Assembly (NCBI GenBank): GCA_036346405.1
Contig: CM070562.1
Span: forward strand, 102,694,499 to 102,758,498
From: Phyllostachys edulis
Lineage: Eukaryota > Streptophyta > Magnoliopsida > Poales > Poaceae
Direction: 5' to 3'
DNA: 64,000 bases
In this document: one piece after another, positions 10,827 through 20,725 of the stretch
How the letters are laid out: the number at the start of each line of letters is the position of its first letter
Numbering within the stretch: the first letter of the stretch is position 1
Translations under genes and position numbers: made by a program
The notes under the pieces: model-generated
What the model saw: only the letters and a program-made list of their open reading frames with translations
Told to the model about the DNA's origin: nothing
The model's database searches: none

Positions 10827-13800
10827 TGTTCGGACCGGAACGAAAGATCCGAACCCTCGTGTTCATACACCATCCGGGATTTCCGTGTACGATTACAAAA
10901 ATGATAACATAACCAAATCTCGCATTTCATTAATAGTAAATCAGAGTTCGATACAATTGGGCATGAAGCCAAATAAAGAAGTAAATAACACAGCGGAAAT
11001 AAAAAGATAGTAGTAGGCCAGAACGATCCGCCACAGTAATCGTCAGGGCGTAACCTAAGCGTCGGTGTCCTCACCGTCCCGATAGTAGTCTTCTCTGAAA
11101 TTTTGTTGCATAAAGCAAGCATGAGCACAACTACCGTGCTCGCAAGTTACACCCAATATGGAATTGTAATGCATGCATAAGGTAAACAAAGGACATTGGC
11201 AGGGTTATTTTGCGTAAAGCAGCAGTTTTAATTTAAATAATCATAATAGATTGCAAGGCCATTCTCATACATTAATTAAAATCATATTGTAAATGACAAT
11301 TGAATAATGTGGATAACCTCCAAGAAGGTGATGGATATCCTCCAATCACAATGGCTAACCGCCCAATTTTTCCCACAGGACTAACCATCCTGAAAACATT
11401 TGTTGAAACCATTTTAAAACCAAAAACAAGTCTAACTCAAAGTGGCTTTGCTAGCATGTCCATGATCATGACGCGCGTATTGAATAGTTTTACTCTCTGC
11501 AGAGTTTGTGCAACTTTACCCACACGAGATATTATACCCTTTGTGTCGGCCAATCCACGCTTCCTAAGGCGTGTGACAGACAAATATCACAAGGTCGTTA
11601 CAATGATCTACCTCACAATACTCATGCCCGCTAAGGTTTCGCTTCCATTGGACTAACCATCCTCAGGAGCCCCTCTTGCGCCATGTGGGACTCTTGTCTA
11701 ACCAACACCCACTCATACAACATGGCACGAATATCTATGAGGTATCCCAAATTATTAAGCCAGTCCTTCCCATACAGACATGTGGTGGTGCGTTTTGGCA
11801 TAGCAAAGGCACGCTCAAAGGCCGATCCTTAATTGACTTGGGCGTCTTTCCAATTAAACCACGGGCTTTAATCCTAACCAGATTAAACCTGTGCATAAAC
11901 TCGCACCCACCTTTCATCCGTTCGCCCAAGTCCAAACCATCTTTATTTTATTTAGTAAAACCACCTTTACAATAACACTATGGTAAAACAATACCATAGG
12001 TTCAAGTTTAAACAAATTTGTAATGATTTGGCTTGGCTAAATCCTCCCAAAATCAAAATCATGGTTTGAGCATTTGCTAAGCATTTCCAAACAATTTATC
12101 TATGGTGACAAGGAATGACATTTCAATATTCAAAGTTGGCCATACAACAACAAATGGAATAACTAAGCATTTAAACAAGGTATTAAAATAATTGACTAAA
12201 AATATGCATGCAATAATAATTTTAAAAACTGAATTAAATAACTTTAACATAGTAGGTGCAACATGATCAAAGTGTAACTTGCCTTCGCTGAAGTCTTGAA
12301 ATTCTAATTCTTCGGAAGAATCAAATTCCCGGAATAATCGTAAGTAATCTAAGCGTGAAAATCGACAAATCAATTGAAGTTCAAATAAAATCAAGGCGAC
12401 AGTTTAAACTAACTCTAAATAAAATAATTATATTTTATTTGACTAGATAATAATTTTATAAAACTTTATAAGTTTGAAACACTCAATTTGGAATTAGGAA
12501 ATAAAAGATATGAATTTTACAAGCTTAAATCCTAAATTTGCAATTTAAATAGTTTTCAACTTCAAAATGACAATTTAAACTAATTCCAAATAAACTAATC
12601 TTACTTTATTAAGCTAGATAATCTTTTTATAAAATTTTAGAAATTTAATTCACCAAATTTGAAGTTGGAATTAGAGGATATGAATTTTACAAATGTTAAC
12701 CTAAATTTGGATTTGAATGAATTTCTAAATTCTAAAACAGAACTAAACTGAACTCCTAATTGAATAACTATATTTTATTTAGTTAGATAATAGTTTTATA
12801 AGATTTTAGCAACTGAAATCATCCAATTTGGAATTATGATTCAAAAGATATGAATTTTACAAGTTTAATTCCTAAATTAGTAGTTTAAATTATTTCAAAT
12901 TCAAACAGACAGTTCAAACCTACTCCAATTCAAATTTTTATATTTTATTTATCTGGGTATTAATTTTATAAAATTTTAGAAGTTGGAATCACCTAATTTG
13001 GAGTTAGGATGCAAAAGTTATGAATTTTACAAATTAAATCCTAAATCAGTTATTTAAATCAATTTCTCGAATTATTTTTCTAAAGGAAAATCTATTAATG
13101 CGCAAGGCTGACGTCAGCGAAGAATTTTCGGGATTTAAAAGAAATTAAAAAGATTCTGACGAGCGGGCCCCTTGTGTCAGAGACACGGCTCACGTGGACT
13201 TAGTCCACGCCTTCTTGCACGGGAGGGTGTGAGGTGGCATGGCTCGTGCCACCGTGCGCCACGTCGTGAAATGGGCGGCGTGGCGCTGCATGGCGCGCGG
13301 TGGCGGCGCGACATGGTAGGCGGCGGCGGCGACGACGGGGTTCCGTGGTCGCCGCGTATTCTGACCTGCGGCGGCGGCGGCGCGCGATAAAATAGGAGGA
13401 GACAGCGATCTCAGAGCGCTTCGCCCACACGTCGAGCGAGGACGGAGGCGGCCGGCGACGAGGAAAAGCGGCGGCGAAGCCGGGTTGTCGGCGGCGACGA
13501 GCTCGAGGGTCTCTCCGGCGGCGGGCGTGCACCGGATCGCGGGTCACGGCGATGGAGATGGGCGGTGGCGAGGACGCGGCGTCGTGATGTCGCCGAATCG
13601 GAGATGGATCGAGAGCCTCACCGCGAAGAACTCCAAAATCTGGGCTCCAAAGGGAGAAGGAGGGATGTGGGTGGCGGAAGTTATGGGATGGAAGGCGCGC
13701 CGGTTTGCCTTTTATAGGGGCCGGGAGCTCTAGAGCGGCGTGGAGGAGGTGGAGGTCGTGTCGGCGATTCTTGGCGGCGGTTGTAGGCGTCAGATGCTTG

Positions 13801-14408
13801 AGAAGAGGGGGAGTGGGGGTCGTGCGGAGGTGGGCGCTTTGTGTGCGATCGCGGAGGAGCGGCGGTTGGAGGCGGTGCCGTTCTGAGCTTCGCCATGGCG
13901 AAAATGGCGGCAGTCGGCTTTGACCTTGGAGAAGAACGCGGAAGACGATGTGCAGGGCCGTCGGATCTTGCTTCAGCAGTGCGGAGAAGACGGGTGGCGT
14001 GGAAGCGTCGGCCGTCGGATGGGCGATCAAGGGTGGAGAGAGAGGAGGCGCAAGGAGCGATGGGCTGAGGTGGGCGCACGCGTGGAGAGAGGAGATGGGC
14101 CGGAGACTTTCGGCCCAAGCACTGTTTAGGATTTTATTTTGATTTTCTATTTTAAATAATCTGATTAATTCCTTTTAGACTTAGAAAAATAGCAAAAAGA
14201 GTCCAAAAATTCTACAAAAATTCTCATAAATCCTTAGAGACATTTTAGACTTAATAAAATTATTCCCAACTTAAACTTGATAATAAATTTTGTAATTAAA
14301 TTATTTTAGCTTTAAAACATTAGGAAAAAGCTTTTAAAATTTCAGAAAATTCACAAATTCAAATAAGTTTTAAACTTTAATCAAATTTGAAATTTTTGGG
14401 CTGTTCTG
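10827..14408 (-). repeat. 5' LTR of element N
   Basis: The partner of 1869-5442, same orientation, about 3.58 kb. It aligns along its full length with few substitutions but many small indels. The inner end (10827, TGTTCGG on the plus strand) is clear. The outer end near 14400-14408 is degraded, reading GGGCTGTTCTG where the other copy has GGGTGTTACA. A TATA box equivalent to the one at 4741 lies on the minus strand at about 13707-13717, upstream of the gag leader, so this copy would drive element transcription. Confidence 0.92.
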
Positions 14409-14659
14409 TTACTGGCCGCCTCCTCTTGGACAAGAATCAAGCACTAGCTTCCGTAGAGGAGACAGTCGAGGCAGGGAGGAGGAGCTTTCAGCGGCTTCAG
14501 CTAGTCAAGCTTGGGAGCTGGCTGAGGTATTTCTTGAGATCCTGAAATGCCTCTTGGCATGCTTAGGTCAGTAAACGTTCTGCGCCCGAGGGTTTCGAAG
14601 AAGGGTAGGGCTCGTTAAATTTGACCGTGACAAGAATCGGTGAGGCGGCGAGGTGGCAG

Positions 14660-15560
14660 TTAGCTGTGCACTTCCACGTGACTGTGACGCTCCATTTCTT
14701 GGATGGCTCTGATTTTTTCGGGGTTGGCCTCAATGCCTTTTTCCGACACGAGGAGTCCCAATAGTCTGCCCGCTTTGACCCCGAAGGCGCACTTGTCGGG
14801 GTTTAGCTTGATTCCTTCTTTTCGGAGGCTAGCGAAGGTCTCCTGCAAGTCCTCCGCGTGCGCGGCTGCGATCTTGCTCTTGACCACTATATCGTCGGCG
14901 TGAAGCCGACATTCTTGCCCACTCATAAGCACCTTGTTGATGAGAGCGAATTGAGCGTAGCTCGGCATTTTTGAGGCGAAGGGCATGAGCGAGCGATATG
15001 TTCCAATGGGGGTCATGAAGGCGGTTTTTGCTTCGTCCTCCTTAGCCATGAATATCTGATGATACCCGGAGTAGGTGTCGAGGAAGCTCATTAACTCACA
15101 GCCGGAGGTGGCGTCTACCAATTGGTCGATGCGAGGCAGAGGGAAGTCGTCTTTGGGAGACGCCTTGTTGAGGTCGGTGAAGTCGATGCACATGCGCCAT
15201 TTGCCCGTGCTCTTCGGACGGGGCGGGGTTGGCGGCCGATCGAGTGCTTAACTTCTCAAATGACTCCTGCCTTTAGTAGCTTGGCTATTTCTGCCTTCGC
15301 TGCTTCTAGGCGTTCCGGCGTCATGTGGTGTAATTTTTGCTTCTTGGGGATTGCGTCGTTTCAGATGGCGAGGCAATGCTCCATCGTTTCGCGGGCTACC
15401 CCTGGTATGTCTTCTGGGCTCCATGCAAAGATGTCGGAGTTACTGTGGAGCACATCAAGGATGACGCTGTACTCTTCTGCTGGGAGTTCTACTCCGACGG
15501 CGATTGTTCTCTCTGGGGAGGTGTCCCCCAAGGGAACCCTCTGTAGTTGCCCCTCCGGCC
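14660..15560 (-). pseudogene. Reverse transcriptase of element A
   Basis: A Ty3/gypsy reverse transcriptase. A conserved pre-RT motif (HSNSDIFAWSPEDIPG) is read at about 15400-15460. The main block (15193-14660) contains MCIDFTDLNKASPKDDFPLP, RIDQLVDATSGCELMSFLD and GYHQIFMAKEDEAKTAFMTP. The catalytic box reads LHADDIVVKSK, where Tat elements normally have YVDD. The two Asp remain, but the preceding Tyr-Val is His-Ala, which would be expected to weaken the enzyme. The frame then continues through AEDLQETFASLRKEG. The segment 15196-15360 is out of frame. Confidence 0.88.
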
Positions 15561-15884
15561 TGGCCCCGGAGCCCATTTGTCGGAGGGTTCCTTTGGTGGG
15601 CCATTGAGGCTGCTTTCTACCGCGTGGACGTGCCGAGTGGGGGGATTGGCCTCTAGCTTGGTTTGCCGAGCCAGGTCCTGATCGCCCTGTATGGTGATGA
15701 CGCCCTCCAGCGCGGGGATCTTCATGCACAGGTAGTTGTGATGGGCGATCGCACCGAAGGCGTTTAACGTGGCTCGGCCGAAGATGGCATTGTATTGGTA
15801 TGACATCTGTACCACATCGAAGGTGATGGTCTCCGTGCGGGAGGCGGAGCCGTCGCTGAATGTGACGGCTAGGTCGATCTAACC

Positions 15885-16308
15885 CAAAGCCATCACCGGC
15901 CTTCCCACGAAGCCCACGAGGGGTATGCCCGGGGGTGACAAGCGATCTCTTGGGATCATCATTTTGTTGAAGGCCTCCACGAACAAGAGGACACAGCCGA
16001 CTTCGAAGTCTGCAATGCTTGCTGAAATGACGAGGGGATCTTGATGAGAGAAGTAAATACCCCTGGTGTCCCCAGGGCCGAAGGTGATGGGCACCTCGGC
16101 ATATTGGGGTGGTCTGCACGCGGACCACACCGCAACGTGGTGAATTTGCCGGGCTTAGGCTCGTCACTGCCTTTTGGATGTTATGCCGAGTGAAGATCCT
16201 CTCGAGATCATGTTTATGACCCGTTGACGTTGTTCGCCATGGCCCTCTTCGATACGCGGCCTGGGTGGTAGGCCGGGCAGTTGGTTGCCCACGCCCCTAG
16301 TGTCTTCG
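15885..16308 (-). pseudogene. Downstream duplicate of gag-pol/protease segment, active site deleted
   Basis: A ~420-bp direct duplicate of 17068-17510. Both copies read, on the minus strand, protease words such as GIYFxHQDPLVISASIADFE and KMMIPRDRLSPPG. In this copy a 27-bp in-frame deletion after about 15985 removes the nine codons VDGGSSANI, i.e. the catalytic Asp and its neighbours, leaving VLLFVEAFNK. The residual frame stays open, but the enzyme cannot be active. The two copies flank 760 bp of GC-rich tandem repeat. Confidence 0.75.
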
Positions 16309-17067
16309 GCAGAAGCCTCAAAATGGCCGAGCCCCCAGTGAGACCAAAGTGTCGAAGCCTTTCAGCAAAGCAAAAATGCACGTCAGGCGACCTCACGCCA
16401 CCAAAGCACACCTCGGGCCGAGGCTCTAAGCCTCCGGAGTGGAGCGGGCCCCCTTTGCCGGCCACGCCTCTTCTTCACCAACACCACCACCGCCTGACCA
16501 GCCCGCGACCTCCACCTCCGGCTCGCCCGCCTTCGCTCGGCTTTGAGCCTCCGCCTCCTTCGGGCCCCTTGCTCGGCCCTTCGCGCTCGAGGCCTCCACC
16601 GGAGCCCCCTCGGGCCACCTTCGCCGCCGACACAGAGCCATCTTCCATCGCCGCCCAGCGAACCCCTTCGCCGCACGGAGCCATCCAGCCCCTTCGCCGG
16701 TCGAGGCCTCCACCCGCCCGGAGCCCCCTACTCTGGCCCCTTTGCCGCTCGAGGCCTCCACCCGCCCAGAACCCCCTCGGGCCACCTTCACCGCCGGCAT
16801 GGAGCCATCTTCCATCGCTACCCGGCGAACCCCTTCGCCGCATAGAGCCATCCGGCCCCTTCGACGGTCGAGGCCTCCACCCGCCTGGAGTCCTCTGCTC
16901 CGGCCCCTTCGCCGTTCGAGGCCTCCACCCGCCCGGAGCCCCCTCAGGCCACCTTCGCCGCCGGCACGGAGCCATCTTCCATCGCCACCCGGCGAACCCC
17001 TTCGCCGCACGGAGCCATCCGGCCCCTTCGCCAGTCGAGGCCTCTACCCGCCCGGAGCCCCTTGCCA
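16309..17067. repeat. GC-rich ~167-bp tandem repeat inside element A
   Basis: Proline/arginine-like coding illusion. The word GAGGCCTCCACC recurs at about 16588, 16703, 16751, 16869, 16918 and (as GAGGCCTCTACC) 17036. Positions two apart are spaced about 163-167 bp, so there are nearly three copies of a unit with two sub-repeats. The unit length is not a multiple of three, and G+C is so high that long frames stay open on both strands (up to 277 codons). I see no recognisable domain. The first ~130 bp (16309-16440) differ from the repeat. Probably captured or amplified sequence within the retrotransposon, not a gene. Confidence 0.7.
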
Positions 17068-17510
17068 TCACCGGCCTTCCCCCGAAGCCCATGAGGGGTA
17101 TGCCCGGGGGGTGACAGACGGTCTCTTGGGATCATCATTTTGTCGAAGACCTCCGCGAACAAGATGTTCGCGGAGCTTCCACCATCCACGAGGACACGAC
17201 GGACTTCGAAGTCCGCAATGCTGGCTGAAATGACGAGGGGGTCTTGATGAGGGAAGTAAATACCCCTGGCGTCCTCGGGGCCGAAGGTGATGGGCACCTC
17301 GGCATATCGGGGTGGCCTGCACGCGGGCCACGCCGCAATGTGGTGAATTTGCCAGGCATAGGCTCGTTGCTACCTTTTGGATGTTATGCTGAATGTAGAT
17401 CCTCTCGAGATCATGTTTATGACACGTTGACGTTGTTCGCCATGGCCCCCTTCGATGCGCGGCCTGGGTGGTGGGGGCGGGCAGTTGGTTGCCCGCGCCC
17501 CTAGTGTCTT
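16944..17510 (-). pseudogene. Protease region of element A (copy with active site)
   Basis: The aspartic protease of element A. The frame 17297-17068 reads PITFGPEDARGIYFPHQDP, then SIADFEVRRVLVDGGSSANI, then LFAEVFDKMMIPRDRL. The catalytic motif is DGG, where DTG or DSG is usual, so activity is doubtful even here. Upstream (17300-17510) is the gag-protease linker. Beyond 17068, toward RT, the sequence runs into the tandem repeat instead of continuing, and the expected continuation is found next to the second copy at 15885. Confidence 0.75.
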
Positions 17511-17649
17511 CGCGCTTGGCTGGTTGCTAGCGACAATTCATGTAGTCGTGCATGGCCGCGATGGTGCGGCAGTCCGCAGTTGTGTGTGAGCACTCCCCGT
17601 GGAGGTTCCAGTACGTCGTGACGCTTTCGGCGCCATTGCGGATGTCTGG

Positions 17650-18840
17650 TTGCTACCCGTTATGGCGTCCGCGGCCTCTGCCCAGGCCGCGGCCTGCTCA
17701 GCCGCCACGTTTTGCTCCCTCTAAATTGTGACCTGCGTCTACATGGTAGACACCGCGACCTTTTTGGTGGAAGTTGTTGCGTGGTTTGTGGTTAGCTGCT
17801 GCAGCGGGGGTCGCCGTGGTGGTGGGCGTGGCCTGCTCCGGTTCGTTCGATGGTTTCGCGAATGTGGCGGTGACCGTCCCCTCCGCCCTTCGGTTGCTAT
17901 CTTCCTCCGCTCGGGCGTACTCTTCTATTTTATCGAAGAGCTCCGCGACGGTGCAGACGCGATTGCGGGCCAGCCTTTCTGATAACGGGACCTTTTGTAG
18001 TCCGTAGGTTGCCGCGTTGATGATTGTGGTCTCGTTGACACCCTTGACCTGGCACTTGACCTCCACGAATTTCTTGAAGAAACTACGGAGGGATTCGCCC
18101 GGGGCCTGTTTGATTGTAAGCAGGTGCCCTGCGTCCTTCGGCTCGATGTAGTTCCCCTGAAAATTATTGCGCACGGTCCCGTGCTTGCTCCCGCACGCCA
18201 GATATGGACGGTGGGGTATAAAGAACCATGTGAGGGCAACACCCTTGAGGGCGAGCGAGATGCTCTTTGCTTTCGTCGTGTCGTCCCCTCCTGCGGCCTC
18301 TATTGTTATTTCGTAGACCCGTAGAAACTCTGCGGGGTCGGTGCAGCCTTCGAAGGGTGCGACCTCCGGCATCTTGAAATCTTTTGGCTAGCGCGCTGCT
18401 TCGAGCCCCATGCTCAATGGGGAATTGGGGTCTCCCCAGAGCAAGGGGGTTGGTTGTGGGTCGGTCACTGCCTTCGGAGGATCCGATGGCGGTGGTGGGA
18501 TTGTGAGGCTGCCTCCGGCGGGCTGTCGCAAGTTGAGCATCTCCCGGTGGAGGTTCGCTAGCTCTTGTTGGAGGGCCTCATAGGCCCGCTGGGTTACCCC
18601 TACGGCTGCCGGGGGTGGGCCCAGGGGTTGGTGGTTGGGTAGGGATGCTTCGGTGGGCAGGGCGTCGCCTCCGACTATGCCACCGTGGGTGGAGTTGTTT
18701 GCTTCTTCTTCCGTAGCCCGTGCGGCGGCTACCGCCGCTGTGGAAGTCTTACTCCGCTTGGCCCTCAGGGTGCTTGGGGCCGTGGCCATCGCTGTTGCTT
18801 CGGCCGTCGAAACTTTGGGTGCGGCCCTTCTGGGGGCCAT
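17650..18840 (-). pseudogene. gag of element A, one internal stop
   Basis: The capsid polyprotein. The N-terminal part (18840-18388) starts MAPRRAAPKVSTAEATAM, with a predicted coiled-coil-like stretch YEALQQELANLHREMLNL. The capsid core (18372-17698) contains FEGCTDPAEFLRVYE and APGESLRSFFKKFVEVKCQV, the common plant gag fold. The two parts are in one frame, separated by a TAG at 18388-18390 in the context AAR-stop-PKDFKMPE, where related proteins have Trp. This is a TGG to TAG change. The nucleocapsid knuckle (about 17720) is degenerate. Downstream lies the protease at 17300. Confidence 0.82.
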
Positions 18841-18874
18841 CTGATGCTTCGGTGTTTGTGACTTTCCTGCCGAA

Positions 18875-18891
18875 CCCCACGGACGACGCCA
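18875..18891 (-). other. Primer binding site of element A
   Basis: On the minus strand it reads TGGCGTCGTCCGTGGGG, two bases from the LTR end. Tat/Athila-group elements typically have TGGCGCCGTCTGTGGGA here, so this is the same site with a few changes. Confidence 0.75.
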
Positions 18892-18893
18892 AC

Positions 18894-19524
18894 TGTCACA
18901 GTGAAAGGACCAGACAGTAAATAGGAGGGACCCCGGGTAAAGGGTCCCAGGTGAGGGTTCCAGCTAAAAGTGTACTTGTGTTAATTGCCAGAAATTTGTA
19001 TCCATCCATTACATGAGGGCGAAGGAGACTATTTATAACCTATCCAACCGGGTACATGAAATTATACACGCACCCCTACAAAGGTACAACCGCCATAGGG
19101 GTAGCAGAGGTTTTTCCTAGTCCTGTGCGTAGCCCTCGGCGCATGGTGGACTCTCCTGGTCCTAGTCCACCCGAGTAGTGAGCCTGGTCTACCTTTCTTG
19201 CTCCTCTGCTGATGGCCGCGAGGCCCCTCCGGGGGCCCTCATTCGGGGAGCCTGCAAGACACCCCCTGGAGGGCATGTTCGGAACCTCCTCCGGGGCCCT
19301 CGGGGGACCCCTCCGGAAGCTTCGGGTTAGTCTTTGGGGCCTTCGGAACCCCTCCGGAGGTCATCTTCGGGGTCGCCTTCGGAGTCTCCGGAAGCATCCT
19401 CGGGGGACCCTTCGGAGGGCACCTCCGGAGTCGCCTTCGAAGCCTTCTGAAGCGCCGCTGGGTCCTTCGGGGACTCCTTAGCGTATTGCCGGTGCCGTGG
19501 GACTGGTGGGCCGCCCCTACGACA
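18894..19524 (-). repeat. 5' LTR of element A
   Basis: A 631-bp LTR, TGTCGTAGGGGCGG... to ...CACTGTGACA on the minus strand. A TATA box (TTATAAATAG) lies on the minus strand at about 19027-19040. The U3 part is full of CTTCGG/CTCCGG words (19240-19470). Its ends resemble those of solo LTR G at 30219-34794: TAGGGGCGG(C/T)CCACC at the start and TACTGTCTGGTC near the end. Confidence 0.85.
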
Positions 19525-19587
19525 CCTGCCAATCTGACTTATGTGAACTGTCGATTTAATTTGTGACGGTTATTCATCCTTTTGCAG

Positions 19588-19658
19588 CTACTACTGTCAC
19601 AGTGAATTGCAAGACTCAGCAAGAATGTCGGTCTTCACCTTCAGACCTGAAGATGTAA
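19588..19658 (+). pseudogene. Possible orphan last exon of an unidentified gene
   Basis: A good 3' splice site (pyrimidine-rich, ending TTTTGCAG at 19587) precedes a short open stretch ending in TAA at 19656-19658 (TVTVNCKTQQECRSSPSDL...M-stop). It is followed by about 400 bp with the T-rich, non-repetitive look of a 3' untranslated region. Element A ends only 63 bp upstream, which would place its insertion in the preceding intron. I do not recognise the peptide. It could be the surviving end of a gene whose remainder lies left of the window, or chance. Confidence 0.3.
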
Positions 19659-20333
19659 CGGAGACTTGAATACATGTCGGAGGGACATTCTTTTCTGCAT
19701 TTCTTTTTTGGCAGGAGCGAATGTTATTTATTTTTCAAATTCAAATACTCTACTATAGCGAGTTTGCTTCTCCAAGTTCCCAAGTTCCAGTAATGAAGTT
19801 TACAGTATATACCCGCGATAGAGTTGTGTAGATGTGTACAGAAATGTGGCATTGTTTTCAACCGGCAAATAAGATCATGTTGCATTCTGTTCATGCATTC
19901 TCTTGAGTTTTGCTTGAAGATACGTTAAAGGTGCTGTTCATTCCGCTGCTTGTGTTTCTCCAAACCACCAACCTCTGAGCTCTGCTGTGCCGCGCTTCTC
20001 TCGGATCATTCGCGTTGTGGCTCCGTAGATTTCATCCTTTTTCTGCGAAGCTTAACCATAACCATTAAGTGTAACAAAATCCTTCTTGCATCTGGAGAAC
20101 TGGTAAGAGTCTTCGCGTGCGCATGTACAATATTAGTTCATGCGTAATGCAAGTCATTAAGGAGCTATAATTGCGAGCAGAGCTACTGCTGTTGCAGGTT
20201 ATGACAGATCTGTAATACCTGCAAATGACATCTCTTTGCTCCAGTGGTGAAGACTGGAGGGATGGAAAGATCATGAGAACAGGTACTGAGTGCTAAGGTA
20301 GATTAAAGTATAATTAAGCCATATTGGCAGGTA
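19659..20333 (+). other. Intergenic sequence / possible 3' UTR
   Basis: Non-repetitive, moderately AT-rich sequence with no credible coding frame or known repeat. The first ~400 bp may be the 3' untranslated region of the orphan exon at 19588. The rest is spacer upstream of the tRNA gene. Confidence 0.4.
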
Positions 20334-20405
20334 GGATCCGTGGCGCAATGGTAGCGCGTCTGACTCCAGATCAGAAGGTTGCGTGTTCGATTCACGTCGG
20401 GTTCA
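20334..20405 (+). tRNA. tRNA-Trp (anticodon CCA)
   Basis: A 72-nt cytosolic tRNA gene without intron. The acceptor arm GGATCCG pairs with CGGGTTC (two G-U pairs), with discriminator A. The D arm contains TGGCGCAATGGTAGCGC, which doubles as the internal A box. The anticodon arm reads TCTGACTCCAGATCAGA with anticodon CCA. The T arm contains GTTCGATTC, the B box. A run of T at about 20427-20432 gives a Pol III terminator. CCA is not encoded, as expected for a nuclear gene. It lies 320 bp upstream of the PPR gene, same strand. Confidence 0.97.
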
Positions 20406-20725
20406 AAACCCCGGTCCAGGCGGATCTCTTTTTTCTTTTGCCTTATTTTCCTTTTAATTCTGTGCAATCTCTACCGTCCATCCACCACTAATCATCCCCT
20501 GCCAACTATGCCGACCGTCCCAAACCCACTAATCAGGCGATTCTAATCGGTCCATCGCTTCCCCTATCCCCTTCCTCTCCCACTCTCCCCCCTACCCACT
20601 TACCCAGAGGCCAGAACCCCTCCCTCCCGGCGCGGCGAAAGCTCGGAGCTATCGCCATTCGCCGCCCCAACCACCCTCCAATTAATCCAATGCAACTCTA
20701 AAAATCCCCCCTTTAATCAAACCCA
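20406..20725 (+). promoter_or_regulatory. Promoter and 5' leader of the PPR gene
   Basis: About 300 bp of C-rich sequence between the tRNA terminator and the PPR start. Pyrimidine-rich stretches (about 20570-20630) and an absence of a clear TATA box are typical of housekeeping plastid-protein genes in grasses. The tRNA gene itself lies inside what would normally be the promoter. Confidence 0.45.

Larger units (their letters stand above)
1869..14408 (-). mobile_element. Nested chromodomain Ty3/gypsy element N (Tekay/Del-like), full length
   Basis: A ~12.5-kb LTR retrotransposon on the minus strand, inserted into the pol of element A. Both LTRs are present (1869-5442 and 10827 to about 14408) and nearly identical apart from many 1-3-bp indels. 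The interior reads, from high to low coordinate, primer site, gag, protease, RT, RNase H, integrase and a degenerate chromodomain. Long LTRs starting TGTAACACCC, a tRNA-iMet primer site and a C-terminal chromodomain fit the Tekay (Del) chromoviruses. The right terminus is degraded (no clean ACA end), and I could not define a 5-bp TSD. The coding frames are broken in many places. Confidence 0.9.
14409..19524 (-). mobile_element. Tat-lineage Ty3/gypsy element A, 5' part
   Basis: The upstream half of the element whose downstream half is 1-1868. From right to left on the minus strand it has the LTR (18894-19524), primer site (18875-18891), gag (18840 to about 17650), protease (about 17300), a duplicated and rearranged block (15885-17510) and RT (about 15560-14660). 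An RNase H stub reads up to the insertion point at about 14409. It ends on the right at ACA (19524), in a possible intron of a lost gene. Multiple premature stops make it inactive. Confidence 0.88.

Noticed and set aside
13200..14030. 276-codon minus-strand open frame
   Set aside because: It lies in the GC-rich part of the LTR of element N. The matching LTR copy (4581-5156) breaks the frame differently, and the sequence is low-complexity Ser/Pro/Arg.
16281..17114. 277-codon plus-strand open frame, proline-rich
   Set aside because: It spans a 167-bp GC-rich tandem repeat and parts of element A. Comparable frames stay open on the minus strand, and no domain is visible.
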